Source: CBDDBU01 sp965226045 (lineage in GTDB: Bacteria > Pseudomonadota > Alphaproteobacteria > VGEJ01). From it: DNA of 38,182 nucleotides. Below the pieces are notes generated by a model. It ran no database searches. It was not told where the DNA came from and worked only from the letters and a program-made list of their open reading frames with translations. Made by a program: the position numbers and the translations under genes. Positions 17,670 to 24,905 of this stretch are shown in pieces. The stretch lies in NCBI GenBank assembly GCA_965226045.1, contig CBDDBU010000007.1, positions 1 through 38,182 on the forward strand, given 5' to 3'. Within the stretch, counting starts at the first letter, position 1; the number at the start of each line of letters is the position of its first letter.

Positions 17670-18635
17670 TCACCCTGCGACACTGCATGAGCCGCCGCCC
17701 AAAACACAGAACTTGGCGCAGTGCGGATGATTGAGCCTGACGCGTCTATCGGCGTCCGCAAGATGTTCGCCCAACTCGAACTGCGGGTCATAGGGCAGCA
17801 GAGTGCAGGGCAGGACGGTTGGCGCGCTCGCGCCCTTACGTTTGACGATCATCCGCGAGGTCGCGCACATCATGGCGTCGGGGTCGGTGTCGAGAAGACC
17901 CCAGCACGCGGTCGTGATCTCCGGGACCTCGACCCGGGCGTCCATCTCGGGGAAAATCACCAGGGCGACCGGATCGAACGCATCGATCGGGATGCCATGT
18001 TCGGCGAAGATCGCCGCATAGCCGCGGCGCAGTTGTTCGTCGTTGTCGCCCCACAACGTCCGCCCGGCGACATTGATCGCGAAATCGTTGGCCGCCAACC
18101 ACCTGAGGCCTTTGAGCGTCGGCGCCCAGGAGTGTGGTCCGCGCTCGGCTTCGTGCAGCGTCGGCGTGTAGTGGTCGAGCGACACGCGCAGAGTCAGCGC
18201 ACGCCCGTAGCGCTGGCGGAGGGCGAGCAGGGGCTCGGCGAGCTTCATCATCGGTCGCATCGCGTTGGTCAAAACCAGCACCCGCAAGCCACGCCCCAGC
18301 GAGTCGGAGATCATCGTGATGATCTCCGGGTTCATGAACGGCTCGCCGCCGGTGAAACCGATTTCCTCGGTCGGCCAGTCGAGCGCCGCGATCTCTTCCA
18401 GATAGGTGCGGACCTCGGTCGCGCTCAAATACACGAGGCGATCGTTGCTCGGACTCGATTCGATGTAGCAATGCTCGCAGGTGAGGTTGCACAGGCTGCC
18501 GGTGTTGAACCACAGCGTGTGCAGCGCCATGAAATCGACCGCAGCGCGCGGCTCACCGGCCGCCGTGATATCGGGATCGACAAATTTGACCGGATCGAGC
18601 GGGACCAACCGCTCTTCCGCTGCGCTGATCGACAT
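17670..18635 (-). CDS. Radical SAM protein with SPASM-like C-terminal cysteines, function unknown
   Basis: The 321-residue protein carries the radical SAM cluster motif CNLTCEHC (C49, C53, C56), followed by a GFTGGEPFMNPE segment (the SAM-binding GGE), LVLTNAMRP and LRVSLDHYTP, as in the half-barrel of the superfamily. The C-terminal part is rich in Cys (TTACWGLL, MMCATS, VLPCTLLPYDP, HPHCAKFCVLGGGSC), which suggests an auxiliary 4Fe-4S cluster of the SPASM or twitch kind. No precursor peptide or partner gene is adjacent, so the substrate is unknown. The ATG at 18635 was chosen because the frame farther upstream runs through the tRNA-Gly gene. Its end lies 40 bases before the metZ promoter. 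Confidence 0.85.
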   Translation of the reverse strand: MSISAAEERLVPLDPVKFVDPDITAAGEPRAAVDFMALHTLWFNTGSLCNLTCEHCYIESSPSNDRLVYLSATEVRTYLEEIAALDWPTEEIGFTGGEPFMNPEIITMISDSLGRGLRVLVLTNAMRPMMKLAEPLLALRQRYGRALTLRVSLDHYTPTLHEAERGPHSWAPTLKGLRWLAANDFAINVAGRTLWGDNDEQLRRGYAAIFAEHGIPIDAFDPVALVIFPEMDARVEVPEITTACWGLLDTDPDAMMCATSRMIVKRKGASAPTVLPCTLLPYDPQFELGEHLADADRRVRLNHPHCAKFCVLGGGSCSVAG

Positions 18636-18788
18636 GGCTTGACCGTGCGTTGCTGGGGGTGGCCAAAACATCCTGGCCGCCGGGCCAATTGTCAACGGCG
18701 GCGCTTGGGGCCTCTCTGACGCGTGATCGCTGTGCAATCGCGTTCCGGCCCTTCGCGGCGGGCACGAGTATGCTAAATAAGGAGGCGG

Positions 18789-18862
18789 GCGGGCGTAGCT
18801 CAATGGTAGAGCAGAAGCTTCCCAAGCTTACGACAGGGGTTCGATTCCCCTCGTCCGCTCCA
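18789..18862 (+). tRNA. tRNA-Gly (anticodon CCC)
   Basis: The 74-base sequence folds as a standard cloverleaf: acceptor GCGGGCG with CGTCCGC (one G-U pair), D arm GCTC/GAGC, anticodon loop TTCCCAA giving CCC, a T arm AGGGG/CCCCT with TTCGATT, discriminator T and an encoded CCA. The top pair of the anticodon stem is a G27-A43 mismatch, which is unusual. It reads GGG glycine codons. Confidence 0.96.
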
Positions 18863-18904
18863 GTTCGTCGCCGGCCGTGCTGGCAGGGGCGCTTTGGGGG
18901 ATAC

Positions 18905-18946
18905 ATGAGCGCTCTCTATCCCTGGTCGGTCCCATTCCGATGGTGA
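18905..18946 (+). CDS. trpL: trp leader peptide, 13 residues with two Trp codons
   Basis: An ATG at 18905 preceded by GGGGGA starts MSALYPWSVPFRW, with Trp at positions 7 and 13 and a TGA directly after the second. The peptide lies 112 bases before trpE(G), immediately after tRNA-Gly. Leaders with Trp codons before trpE are known from rhizobia and azospirilla, where ribosome stalling controls attenuation. Here the second Trp codon sits inside a segment (18937-18943) that is fully complementary to 18993-18999, as attenuation would require. No other Trp-rich short frame is present. The peptide itself is not expected to have a function after translation. Confidence 0.82.
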   Translation: MSALYPWSVPFRW

Positions 18947-19026
18947 TGCGTCGCACCTGAGTTACGTCTCGAGCCTATTGGGGTTTCAGGAGCCATCGGC
19001 ACGTCGGGCGGGGGCCTCGCCGAGGC
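18937..19026 (+). promoter_or_regulatory. Candidate trp attenuator with competing stems
   Basis: Segment CCGATGG (18937-18943, over the last Trp codon) pairs perfectly with CCATCGG (18993-18999). GCCATCGGC (18992-19000) can instead pair with GCCGAGGC (19019-19026), leaving one bulged base. That would open the hairpin GCCTC-GCC-GAGGC (19014-19026). The choice between the two would depend on a ribosome stalled at Trp13. No U run follows the hairpin, so the switch might act on translation or through Rho rather than as an intrinsic terminator. Confidence 0.5.
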
Positions 19027-19058
19027 ACTGGCCGCGCGCCGCACCCAAGGACCGCACC

Positions 19059-21242
19059 ATGGCCTACCATTTCGACAGCCGCGCGGGAATCACGATCGAA
19101 CGCGTCGCCACGACCCTCGACTTCGCCGAGGGTGTCGGCTTCGTCATCGACCGCTTGGACAGCGAGAGAGGTGCGTTTTTCTCGTCCGGGGTCGAGTATC
19201 CGGACCGTTACTCCCGATGGGCCTTCGGCTTCTTCAATCCGCCGATCGAGATCACTGCCCGTGAGCGCAACCTGCGCGTCACGGCGCTAAACGAGCGCGG
19301 CGAGCGACTCATGGACATTCTCCGGCCCGTGTTGGTGGGGTCCGACAGCCGTCTGGTCGCCGACGAACAGCGGTTGCTTGATCTTGAGATCGTCAGGGAT
19401 GAGCAGGTGTTCGCCGAGGAGGAGCGCAGTCAGCAGCCATCGCTGTTCAGCCCCTTGCGGCGATTGATCCACCTATTCGCGGGGATCGAGGACGAGTGGA
19501 TGGGCCTATACGGCGCGTTTGGCTACGACCTCATCCACCAGTTCGAGCATATCGACCTTAGGCTCCCTCGGCGCGCGGACGAGGCGGACTTGCGGCTGTT
19601 CTTACCGGATTCTCTCTACGTCGTGGATCGACGTAAGGAGGTAGCGCAACGGATCGACTACGAGATCACCTCGGGAACCGTGAGTACCGCCGGCGCCTCG
19701 GCCGCGTCATTCGACCCGATGCCGAGGGCCTCAGACGCGGCGTCGGCGGATGCGGCATCATCGGGCGCGTCGCCCGTATCGGCGAAGATCACGACCGATC
19801 ATGCCGATGAGCGATTCGCCGCGAAGGTCGATGCGGCGCGCGCCCGGATCAAGGTCGGCGACATCTTCGAGATCGTTCTGAGCCGTCAGTTCAGCGTGCC
19901 CTACAGCCGCCCGCCATCTCACCTCTTCCGTCACTTTCGCGAGCTCAACCCGAGCCCCTACGAGTTTCTGCTGCAATTCGGCGATGAACAACTGGTCGGC
20001 GCCTCGCCGGAAATGTTCGTGAGGGTGGAGGGTGATCGTGTCGAGTCCTGCCCGATCGCCGGCACCGTGCGGCGCGGCGCGAACGCGATGGAAGACGCGG
20101 CCCGCATACTTGAGCTCTACAACTCCGAGAAGGACGAGGTCGAGCTCACGATGTGTACCGACGTCGATCGCAACGACAAATCGCGGGTGTGCGTGCCGGG
20201 CTCGATTCGTCTGCTCGCACGCCGCACCATCGAGCGTTACGCCGGGCTCTTTCACACCGTCGACCACGTCGAGGGCCGCCTGCGCCCGGGCTTCGACGGG
20301 ATCGACGCCTTTCTCAGCCACATGTGGGCGGTAACGCTGACCGGGGCGCCGAAGAAAAAGGCGGTGCAGTTGATCGAGGAGATGGAGGCGACGTCGCGGC
20401 GCTGGTACGGCGGCGCCATCGGTGGCCTGCTCCTTAACGGCGACGTCAACACCGGTATCACCATTCGCACGGCGCACCTGGCCGACGGTCAGGCGGTCTA
20501 TCGCGCCGGCGCTACCCTGGTCTGGGATTCCGATGGACTGGCCGAAGCGACCGAGACCCGGACCAAGGCGACGCCCTTCTTCCGCGCGATTGGCGAGCAG
20601 GCGGACGCCGAACCGACGATGGCGCCCCGGCCGTCCAGCAGCGGTGTGCGCATCGTCATGATCGACAACGAGGATTCGTTCGTTCACACCCTCGCCGACT
20701 ATTTCCGTCAACGCGGCGCGGCGGTGCGAACCTTCCGGGCCGGCACCGCACTCGATCGCCTGCTCGACCCGCGCCCGGACCTTGTCGTGCACTCGCCCGG
20801 CCCCGGCCGGCCCGAGCACTTCGGGGTAGCGGAGACCGTGCTCGCCTTGGCCGAAGCCGGCGTCGCGCAGTTCGGCGTCTGCCTTGGTTTGCAGGGTATC
20901 GCGGAAGCGTTCGGCGGCAATCTCGCCGTCCTTGACGAGCCCCGCCATGGCAAGACCTGGACGGTGAGCCACGATGGCCAAGACGTGTTCGCGGGGCTGC
21001 CCAACCCCTGCGAGGTGGGCGCTTATCACTCGTTGGTGGCGGTCCGCGACTCGCTCCCGGCGGAACTCGAGGTCACGGCCTGGACTCCGGAAGGCCTGGT
21101 CATGGGCCTACGTCACCATGATCTACCGATTGCGGCCGTGCAGTTTCACCCCGAGTCGATCTTGTCGATGAACGATGACCTCGGGCACCGCATCATCGCC
21201 AACGTATTAGCAACGCTCCTCGGCCCTCCGGCGCCCGGCTGA
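19059..21242 (+). CDS. trpE(G): Anthranilate synthase, fused TrpE-TrpG
   Basis: The enzyme makes anthranilate from chorismate and glutamine, the first step of tryptophan synthesis. The 727-residue fusion has TrpE at about residues 1-515 (PYEFLLQFGDEQLVGASPEMFVR as SPE motif, ESCPIAGTVRRG, TDVDRNDKSRVC, TGAPKKKAVQLIEE, GGLLLNGDVNTGITIRTA). After a linker comes the glutamine amidotransferase from about 530 (IDNEDSFVHTLADYF, HSPGPGRPEHFG). Its triad is C608 in FGVCLGLQG and H697/E699 in HPESIL. Such fusions are typical of rhizobia and azospirilla. The ATG at 19059 follows AAGGA with 7 bases spacing; the frame is open farther up, through the attenuator. Regulation is by the trpL leader. Confidence 0.96.
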   Translation: MAYHFDSRAGITIERVATTLDFAEGVGFVIDRLDSERGAFFSSGVEYPDRYSRWAFGFFNPPIEITARERNLRVTALNERGERLMDILRPVLVGSDSRLVADEQRLLDLEIVRDEQVFAEEERSQQPSLFSPLRRLIHLFAGIEDEWMGLYGAFGYDLIHQFEHIDLRLPRRADEADLRLFLPDSLYVVDRRKEVAQRIDYEITSGTVSTAGASAASFDPMPRASDAASADAASSGASPVSAKITTDHADERFAAKVDAARARIKVGDIFEIVLSRQFSVPYSRPPSHLFRHFRELNPSPYEFLLQFGDEQLVGASPEMFVRVEGDRVESCPIAGTVRRGANAMEDAARILELYNSEKDEVELTMCTDVDRNDKSRVCVPGSIRLLARRTIERYAGLFHTVDHVEGRLRPGFDGIDAFLSHMWAVTLTGAPKKKAVQLIEEMEATSRRWYGGAIGGLLLNGDVNTGITIRTAHLADGQAVYRAGATLVWDSDGLAEATETRTKATPFFRAIGEQADAEPTMAPRPSSSGVRIVMIDNEDSFVHTLADYFRQRGAAVRTFRAGTALDRLLDPRPDLVVHSPGPGRPEHFGVAETVLALAEAGVAQFGVCLGLQGIAEAFGGNLAVLDEPRHGKTWTVSHDGQDVFAGLPNPCEVGAYHSLVAVRDSLPAELEVTAWTPEGLVMGLRHHDLPIAAVQFHPESILSMNDDLGHRIIANVLATLLGPPAPG

Positions 21243-21344
21243 CGAGTCCCATTCACTTGTCTCACGGCCTGGGTCCGGTCATAGTTCAGCGACTAATCGC
21301 GCGCAGGGGCACGCCACAGTCGTTGAATCGCCGAGGGGGACCAG

Positions 21345-21671
21345 ATGTTTCATCACATCGTGAACTTCAAGTACAAGCGCGGCTACGACAAAGGAATTCA
21401 CCGCCGCATGAAGAAATTCTGCCGTGACGTGGTGGCCGGCGTACCCGGCGCGGTCAGTTGTTACTACGGCGAGAATTTTTGCGAGAAGTACACCGCACCG
21501 CACGTGGGGAAGGGTTGGTCCCAAGGCTTCACCCATGTCTTCGTCTCGGTGTTCGACAACGCCAAGGCCCACGACCGGTATCAGGAATCGGCCATTCACC
21601 AGGCGATCGTCGGACCGTTGGGCAAGGTGACCAAGGATTACGTGATCTGCGACTACATCACGCGCGGGTGA
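21345..21671 (+). CDS. Dabb (stress-responsive alpha/beta barrel) domain protein, copy 1
   Basis: The 108-residue protein starts MFHHIVNFKYKRG, the usual first strand of the dimeric A/B barrel (Dabb) family. It has FTHVFVSVFDNAKAHDRYQESAIHQAIVGPL and ends VICDYITRG, also family-typical. Members are small cytosolic dimers; some are stress proteins in plants, others aromatic cyclases or monooxygenase-like, so no reaction can be assigned. A GAGGGGGA before the ATG is a good ribosome site. It is followed after 7 bases by a paralogue, with which it must form an operon. Confidence 0.85.
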   Translation: MFHHIVNFKYKRGYDKGIHRRMKKFCRDVVAGVPGAVSCYYGENFCEKYTAPHVGKGWSQGFTHVFVSVFDNAKAHDRYQESAIHQAIVGPLGKVTKDYVICDYITRG

Positions 21672-21678
21672 GCGGCCA

Positions 21679-22005
21679 ATGTTTCATCACATCGTGCTGA
21701 TGCGCTTCAAACGGGGGCGCGCCGAGGACGGCGCGCGGATGGTCAAGAGCTTCGCTCGCCGCATGAAACCGATCTCTCCGGGCTGTGTCGGCCTGACATT
21801 CGGGCCCAACACCGCCGAAAAGCACTCGGCCGCGTACAACTTCGAGGGTTGTAGCCAGGGCTACACCCATGCGCTCTATTGCAGCTTCAAGACCGCCCGC
21901 GATCACGACAATTATCAAAAGAACGAGCTGCACTTGACGCTGAGCAAAGAGATGGCGCCCGCAATCAAGGACGTCTGCGTGCTCGACTACACCACCCGCG
22001 GCTAG
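21679..22005 (+). CDS. Dabb domain protein, copy 2
   Basis: This second 108-residue Dabb protein has the same length and ends in the same way (VLDYTTRG) as copy 1. Its first 18 bases are identical to those of the neighbour, but the two have diverged in most other positions (SFARRMKPISPGCVGLTFGPN, YTHALYCSFKTARDHDNYQKNELH). This is an old tandem duplication kept as a pair, which suggests a heterodimer or two related substrates. Activity is unknown. Confidence 0.85.
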   Translation: MFHHIVLMRFKRGRAEDGARMVKSFARRMKPISPGCVGLTFGPNTAEKHSAAYNFEGCSQGYTHALYCSFKTARDHDNYQKNELHLTLSKEMAPAIKDVCVLDYTTRG

Positions 22006-22060
22006 CCCGACACCTTCCGCTATGCCCGCGCTTGACGCGAGCATTCGGGATGGCTCTGGG

Positions 22061-22081
22061 CCCTCGGGTCAAGCCCGAGGG
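22061..22081. repeat. Perfect 8-bp stem hairpin (REP-like) between convergent genes
   Basis: CCCTCGGG, loop TCAAG, CCCGAGGG. The hairpin sits between the end of the second Dabb gene and the end of the cyclase gene, which converge. It has no U tract on either side. Similar GGGTCAAGCCC palindromes are common between genes in Rhodospirillales, so it may be a repeated extragenic element that ends transcripts or protects mRNA. Confidence 0.6.
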
Positions 22082-22177
22082 TGAGACGCCGGGGGCTAGC
22101 CGGCCTCGGTCAGTGGCTTGTCGGGCGCGGGCGCTGTGGGTGCTCGCGGCAGCACGGACAGAACCGACAACGCGTAG

Positions 22178-23647
22178 CAGCCCGTTGAAAAAGGCGTCAT
22201 TGACCGGGTTTCACGCCACGGCGAAGCATATCGCGGCGAAGGCGGTTTCGCCATCCTCCGAGACGATGAGGACGATCTGAACGACCAGGACGGCTCCAGC
22301 GGGCGTAACAAGCACGAACAAGGCGCCAATTCCGCCCGCCACGGCCTCCTTCGGGGTGCCGGCGCCGATGAGTTGGCGCATCAGCAACGATAGGTTGTGG
22401 CCGGCGACGTGAAGCAGGTATCGCTTGTGCACGTTCTCGCGGCCCCGAAGCCAGGTCCGGCGCATACCGCCGCGATCGAGGTTGTGGGCAAAGGAGCGCT
22501 CGACGATCTCGGCGCGCAGCTTGAAGGCTTCCCTGGCCACCCCCGATAACAGCCGGGTCCGGTTGTTGGTGACCGCCCGGCGAGCCGCATCATCTCCGTG
22601 CCAGCGCGCAAAACCCTTCTGCTTGGGCTCGGAGATCCGGCTCTTCCAGGGGCCGTCGTCGAGCGCCTTCAAGACCAACCGTGAGTGGTAGCCCTTATCG
22701 GTCACACATTCGGCCGGATCTTCGGCCGTCGGCGCCACATCCACCGCCTCGAGGTTTGCCTCGGCCGCCGCCAGGGTCTTGGGAAGCGTTGTCGTATCGC
22801 CCTCGTCGGCCGGGTGCAGCTCCGCCGCCACCACCGCGCCGGTGTCCAGATCCACCGCGTGCTCGGGCTTGTAGGCCAGGTGCGTGGTGCCGTCCTTCAT
22901 CTTGGCGATCTTGGCCTCGGGGTCGCTCCTGGAAACCCAGTCCTGGTTCGAGAGCTTCTTGCCCTTGCGCTTGCGGTCCAGACGCGCCAGGTCCTCAGCC
23001 GTGGGTGTCTCGATACCGCTCTCCTGGGCCAAGCGCTCCAGCATCCCCCGGTAACCCTCGCCCGTGTCCCTCCGCACGATGTTGCGCAGCGCCGCGTTGG
23101 CCTCCATGGTCGAGGCATCCACCCCGATGCGCTCGCCCTTCACCAGACCCGCCTCGGCGATCAGCGCCAGGACCCAGTCAAACACCGCCGTGTGGACTTC
23201 ATGGGGCAGGCGCGCGCGGGTCCGTGACAGCCAGGAATGGTCCGGCACCCGTTCCCGCATCTCCAACAGCAGGAACTCCCGTAGCGACAGGGAATCCGAG
23301 CAGCGCCACTCCAGCCCACGCTCAGAGTCGATACCCTCGAAGTAGCCCACCAGGTGCATACGGAAGTAGCGCCCGGGTGGCACCGAAGGCGCCCCCATCC
23401 TGGCCGCGTAATAGGGCTGGCAGACCGCCTCGGCGAAGCCGTCGAAGCCGCCCTCGATCAGTACCAACTGCAGGCGGTCGTAAAATACATGACCTGGCGA
23501 GCGCGGCATCTCCGACCAGCTCACCATCAAGTCCCCCTGACGATCCTTCTGCTGTCCCATCGCCATCAGCGAACCCCCCTTCAGGCCAGGACACCAGAGA
23601 ATCAGACCATGCCGACTTCGTCCAGGGAAGACTTCGTCAACGGGCTG
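22178..23647 (-). mobile_element. IS1182-like insertion sequence, 1470 bp
   Basis: Ends are inverted repeats: CAGCCCGTTGA at 22178 and its complement ending at 23647. A 4-bp direct repeat, GTAG, flanks both sides (22174-22177 and 23648-23651). Removing the element plus one repeat restores the reading frame of the adenylate cyclase, which confirms the boundaries. One transposase gene lies inside. Confidence 0.92.
22211..23566 (-). CDS. IS1182 family DDE transposase
   Basis: The 451-residue protein begins MAMGQQKDRQGDLMVSW and has the N-terminal DUF772-type domain (HVFYDRLQLVLIEGGFDGFA, MHLVGYFEGIDSERGLEW). The DDE core follows: IGVDASTMEANAALR with the first Asp, CVTDKGYHSRLVLKAL with the second, and ERSFAHNLDRGGMRRTWLRG with the Glu. 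It looks intact and ends 33 bases from the element's end. The frame extends upstream into the cyclase gene, so the ATG at 23566 was chosen. Confidence 0.9.
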   Translation of the reverse strand: MAMGQQKDRQGDLMVSWSEMPRSPGHVFYDRLQLVLIEGGFDGFAEAVCQPYYAARMGAPSVPPGRYFRMHLVGYFEGIDSERGLEWRCSDSLSLREFLLLEMRERVPDHSWLSRTRARLPHEVHTAVFDWVLALIAEAGLVKGERIGVDASTMEANAALRNIVRRDTGEGYRGMLERLAQESGIETPTAEDLARLDRKRKGKKLSNQDWVSRSDPEAKIAKMKDGTTHLAYKPEHAVDLDTGAVVAAELHPADEGDTTTLPKTLAAAEANLEAVDVAPTAEDPAECVTDKGYHSRLVLKALDDGPWKSRISEPKQKGFARWHGDDAARRAVTNNRTRLLSGVAREAFKLRAEIVERSFAHNLDRGGMRRTWLRGRENVHKRYLLHVAGHNLSLLMRQLIGAGTPKEAVAGGIGALFVLVTPAGAVLVVQIVLIVSEDGETAFAAICFAVA

Positions 23648-24905
23648 GTAGACCTCGTGGGGTTCGCTCAAACCTGGCAACTCGTGCTTCCCGAGGGACT
23701 CCATCCGGCCAGGAAGTCGCGCGGCGAACTCGGCCGACGTCAGAATCGGCCGGCCCACCTGCCGCGACAGGTGCTCGATCCGGTTGACTAGATTGACGGC
23801 GGGGCCAGTGATCGTGAAGTCGAGCCGACTAAGGGCGCCGATGTTGCCGTAGATGACATCGCCGATGTGCAGCCCGATGCCAAAGCGCAGGACTGGCAAG
23901 TTGTCATGGCGGCGTGTGCGGTTGAATTCGGCCATGCCGGCCATGGCTTCTTCGGCGGCGAGCAGCGCGACTTAGCACACGGCGGCGTCGGTGCGCCCGT
24001 CGACCAGGCGGAAGATCGCCAACACGGAATCGCCAACGAACTTGAGCACCTCGCCGCCGTGGGCCGCGAGAGGGATCAACATGCGCTCGTAGTACGCGTT
24101 CAACAAGGTGATCAGTTCGTGTCCAGGCAACTCGTCGGAGAGCGTGGAGAACCCCCTCAGGTCGCACGTCCAGATTGCCGCGCGGATGGTTTCGCCGTCA
24201 CCGCGCCCGATCTGACCGCTGAGGATGCGCTCGCCAGCGTCGTGACCCACATAGATATCCAGCAAATCGCCAGCCAGTCGCCGCACCGCTTGAACCTCAA
24301 CGATGCGACAAAACAACGGGAACAGCCCGTACATGCGGTCGAGGTCGCCTGGACTGAAGCCTTGAGGAGCATCGGTCGCGACCGAAACGATGTCCATGTG
24401 GCCATAGGAAAACTCAACCGGCAGGCACACATAGTCGGTGCCGCCCTGGTCGGGCAGATCTTCGAGCAGCGGGAAATCCAGTTTGACGTTATCGCCCACC
24501 AGATGACGCCGCAGCGCTCGCCTGCGCGCGTACACTTCGCGGATGGGGCTTGCTTGGAATTCGTCGGACACCTCGACCTCGCGCGTCGCGTCGAAGACAT
24601 CAACGCCCCGGCCGCGCACCCATCGGTAGCGCGAGCCCAGCAACTCCGGATGCAGCGTGGTCATGAGATAGATGAGCCGCTACAGGGGAATGCCGCCCCC
24701 GCCATCCGTTCCGCCAGCTGCTCGATCAGATCGGCGGTGCGGCGTAGACGCCATGCGTCCTCGATCAGCCACTGGGCGACCGGGTCGTTGCGGCGATCGC
24801 CGCCGTCGATCTCGACATAGGTGCGATCCGGCATTCAACCCGGCGCGTGCCGATTCAGACCGCCCTCCGAACAGCGCTGTTCTTTGGGCCCACGCCGTAC
24901 CTCGG

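Larger units (their letters stand above)
22096..24834 (-). pseudogene. Class III adenylate cyclase, interrupted by an IS and carrying three further lesions
   Basis: The start is an ATG at 24834 (MPDRTYVEIDGGD, then DPVAQWLIEDAWRLRRTADLI). A C run at 24696-24700 marks a 1-base frameshift; in the next frame TAG at 24680-24682 stands where a Trp of the LPLWRL type motif would be expected. The sensor-like part follows (TTLHPELLGSRYRWVRG). The cyclase domain has metal Asp residues in IWTCDLRGFSTLSD and LKFVGDSVLAIF, then a TAA at 23972-23974, then LDFTITGPAVNLVNRIEHLSR with the Asn/Arg transition-state residues. At 23648 an IS1182-like element interrupts the HEVY segment; beyond it the frame resumes (ALSVLSVLPRAPTAP) and ends at TAG 22096-22098. 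Without the IS the protein would be about 420 residues and would make cAMP. Four independent lesions mean it is dead. Confidence 0.88.

Noticed and set aside
22061..22081. Intrinsic terminator for the Dabb operon.
   Set aside because: The stem is strong but no U tract follows on either strand, so it is listed as a REP-like hairpin.
1206..24682. Stop codon reassignment or selenocysteine/pyrrolysine use as an explanation for in-frame stops.
   Set aside because: TAA, TGA and TAG are all involved, each also ends intact genes here, no recoding hairpin was seen, and other lesions (frameshifts, IS) occur in the same genes.
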